The notes beneath the pieces were generated by a model. The model searched no databases and was not told the DNA's origin. It saw only the letters and a program-made list of their open reading frames with translations. Position numbers and translations under genes: made by a program. This document shows positions 63,109 through 64,000 of a stretch of 64,000 nt of DNA, in pieces. The DNA is taken from assembly GCA_040877545.1 (NCBI GenBank), contig JBBDNN010000047.1, forward strand, positions 1 to 64,000, read 5' to 3'. Source of the stretch: Gracilimonas sp040877545 (GTDB taxonomy: Bacteria; Bacteroidota; Rhodothermia; Balneolales; Balneolaceae). Each line of letters begins with the position of its first letter. Positions within the stretch are counted from its first letter, which is position 1.

Positions 63109-63999
63109 TTAAGAGAAAGAATCGAAAGCGAGGCTGCCGGCCCCTAATAGTGCACTATCATTGCCCAAATCTTCGTGTACAAGTTCGAAGCCTTCCTGAT
63201 ATGGCTCCATCATATATTTTCGTACGATTTCCTTTGCAGGGGTAAACAGGAAGTCTCCTGCATTGGAAACTCCGCCGCTTATTACAATTTTTCTAATATC
63301 CAACATATGCACATAGTTGATTATTGCATAACCTAACTTTTGGCCATTTTTCATCAGTATTTCGATGGCGAGTTCATTTCCTTCTTTAGCTGCCTCGGTG
63401 AGATCTATAGGCTCCAGTTTGTCTAATTTATTTCTGAATTTTTTATATAATGGGTTTTCCGGATGCTGGGAAATTAAATCAGAAGCAAAACGACTTAAAA
63501 AACGTTGTCCAAGATAAGCTTCAACGGTGCCGCGGGTTACACTATTTGATAAAGGCCCGTGATAATCAATAATGATATGGCCTAATTCGCCTGCCATCCC
63601 TTTAGGACCTTTAAAAAGCTGCTTATTTAAAATAATACTGCCACCTACACCAGTTCCCAATGTTATCAAAATAAAATCATTAAACCTGCTGCCCATCCCA
63701 AAGTGGAGTGATCCTAAGGCAGCTATATTTGCATCATTTTCAATTTTACAGGGAATATTTGTTCTTTTTGTTATTTCTGCTGCCGCATTTACCACCTCCC
63801 ACCCCGGCAGATTGGGGGGGTAACTTACTGTAGTCTGATCTACAGAAACCATGCCGGGCAAACCCAGGCCAATTCCAATTATATCTACATTTTGAGCCAG
63901 TTTCTTAGCCGTTTCTGAAATACGATTCAGTAAATGTTCCGGACCTAAATTTGCTTGTGAGGGAATAGTAACCTGTTCAATTATTCCCTTTTTATGATC
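63109..63999 (-). CDS. ROK-family sugar kinase or regulator (5' end outside window)
   Basis: The reading frame runs past the right edge; about 296 residues are visible. It includes IIGIGLGLPGMVSVDQTTV, IENDANIAALGSLHFG (the ROK catalytic Asp region), LITLGTGVGGSIILNKQL, and GMAGELGHIIIDYHGP. Ordinary ROK kinases follow GHI with a zinc cluster CxCGxxGCxE; here the corresponding stretch is SNSVTRGTVEAYLGQ and has no cysteines, though the glutamate is kept. It is probably a glucokinase-type sugar kinase of a subgroup lacking structural zinc. It is 10 bp from the LptD gene on the same strand. Confidence 0.85.
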   Translation of the reverse strand, partial: DHKKGIIEQVTIPSQANLGPEHLLNRISETAKKLAQNVDIIGIGLGLPGMVSVDQTTVSYPPNLPGWEVVNAAAEITKRTNIPCKIENDANIAALGSLHFGMGSRFNDFILITLGTGVGGSIILNKQLFKGPKGMAGELGHIIIDYHGPLSNSVTRGTVEAYLGQRFLSRFASDLISQHPENPLYKKFRNKLDKLEPIDLTEAAKEGNELAIEILMKNGQKLGYAIINYVHMLDIRKIVISGGVSNAGDFLFTPAKEIVRKYMMEPYQEGFELVHEDLGNDSALLGAGSLAFDSFS

Positions 64000-64000
64000 T

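Overview
The window looks like a chromosomal segment from a halophilic or marine member of the Balneolota/Rhodothermota part of the Bacteroidota superphylum (Fodinibius/Gracilimonas-like). The evidence is a type IX secretion (Por) C-terminal sorting domain of the 'NYPNPFNP' kind, abundant lipoprotein glycoside hydrolases, an LptD-like outer-membrane protein and weak Shine-Dalgarno sequences. Family names are assigned by reading the proteins; no database search was run.

Region 1 (1-13.7 kb, + strand) is a carbohydrate cluster. It holds the tail of a secreted protein and a complete GH59 galactocerebrosidase-like lipoprotein sharing the same C-terminal modules, a GH97 enzyme with the retaining alpha-galactosidase signature, a FucP-type sugar:H+ symporter, two DUF2961/GH172 proteins, a truncated FGGY kinase and an alpha/alpha-barrel lipoprotein. 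Broken gene pieces lie between them, including a frameshifted third copy of the discoidin tail.

Region 2 (13.8-25.3 kb, - strand) is a ten-gene operon under an adjacent AraC regulator. Read from its promoter end it encodes suyA, suyB ((R)-sulfolactate sulfo-lyase type), an Ldh/ComC-type and a SerA/SlcC-type dehydrogenase, a semialdehyde-type aldehyde dehydrogenase, an SSS symporter, a DgoD-type sugar-acid dehydratase, an iron-ADH-fold dehydrogenase, an UlaG-like metallo-hydrolase and a KDPG/KDPGal-type aldolase. I read this as a candidate sulfo-Entner-Doudoroff-like route that breaks a sulfosugar acid into pyruvate plus sulfolactaldehyde, oxidises that to sulfolactate, and cleaves it to pyruvate and sulfite. 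An ordinary D-galactonate route is the main alternative for the upper half.

Region 3 (25.4-37.6 kb) holds a 3-keto-glycoside module (DUF1080, GMC oxidoreductase, gluconate-dehydrogenase subunit 3), fused remains of two insertion sequences, a YeiH-family putative sulfite/sulfate exporter with a LysR regulator, a uronide module (DUF2264 and GH88), a third GH172 protein and a PHP-domain lipoprotein.

Region 4 (37.6-64 kb) is mostly housekeeping: a nucleoside-symporter pseudogene, tRNA-Phe, recJ, leucine dehydrogenase, Hsp33, an A-type Fe-S carrier, gpsA-plsY, lipA-lipB, lpdA, GNAT, M19 dipeptidase, glutamate dehydrogenase, an LLM oxidoreductase, a MATE exporter, LptD and a ROK kinase cut by the window edge. 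A three-gene AT-rich cassette of unknown function (47.2-48.9 kb, including a TIGR04255-type protein) interrupts the lipoate/dihydrolipoyl dehydrogenase neighbourhood.

Taken together, regions 1-3 could let the cell strip galactose and a sulfonated sugar from plant or algal material, possibly thylakoid galactolipids and sulfolipid, and dispose of the sulfite. That linkage is inference.
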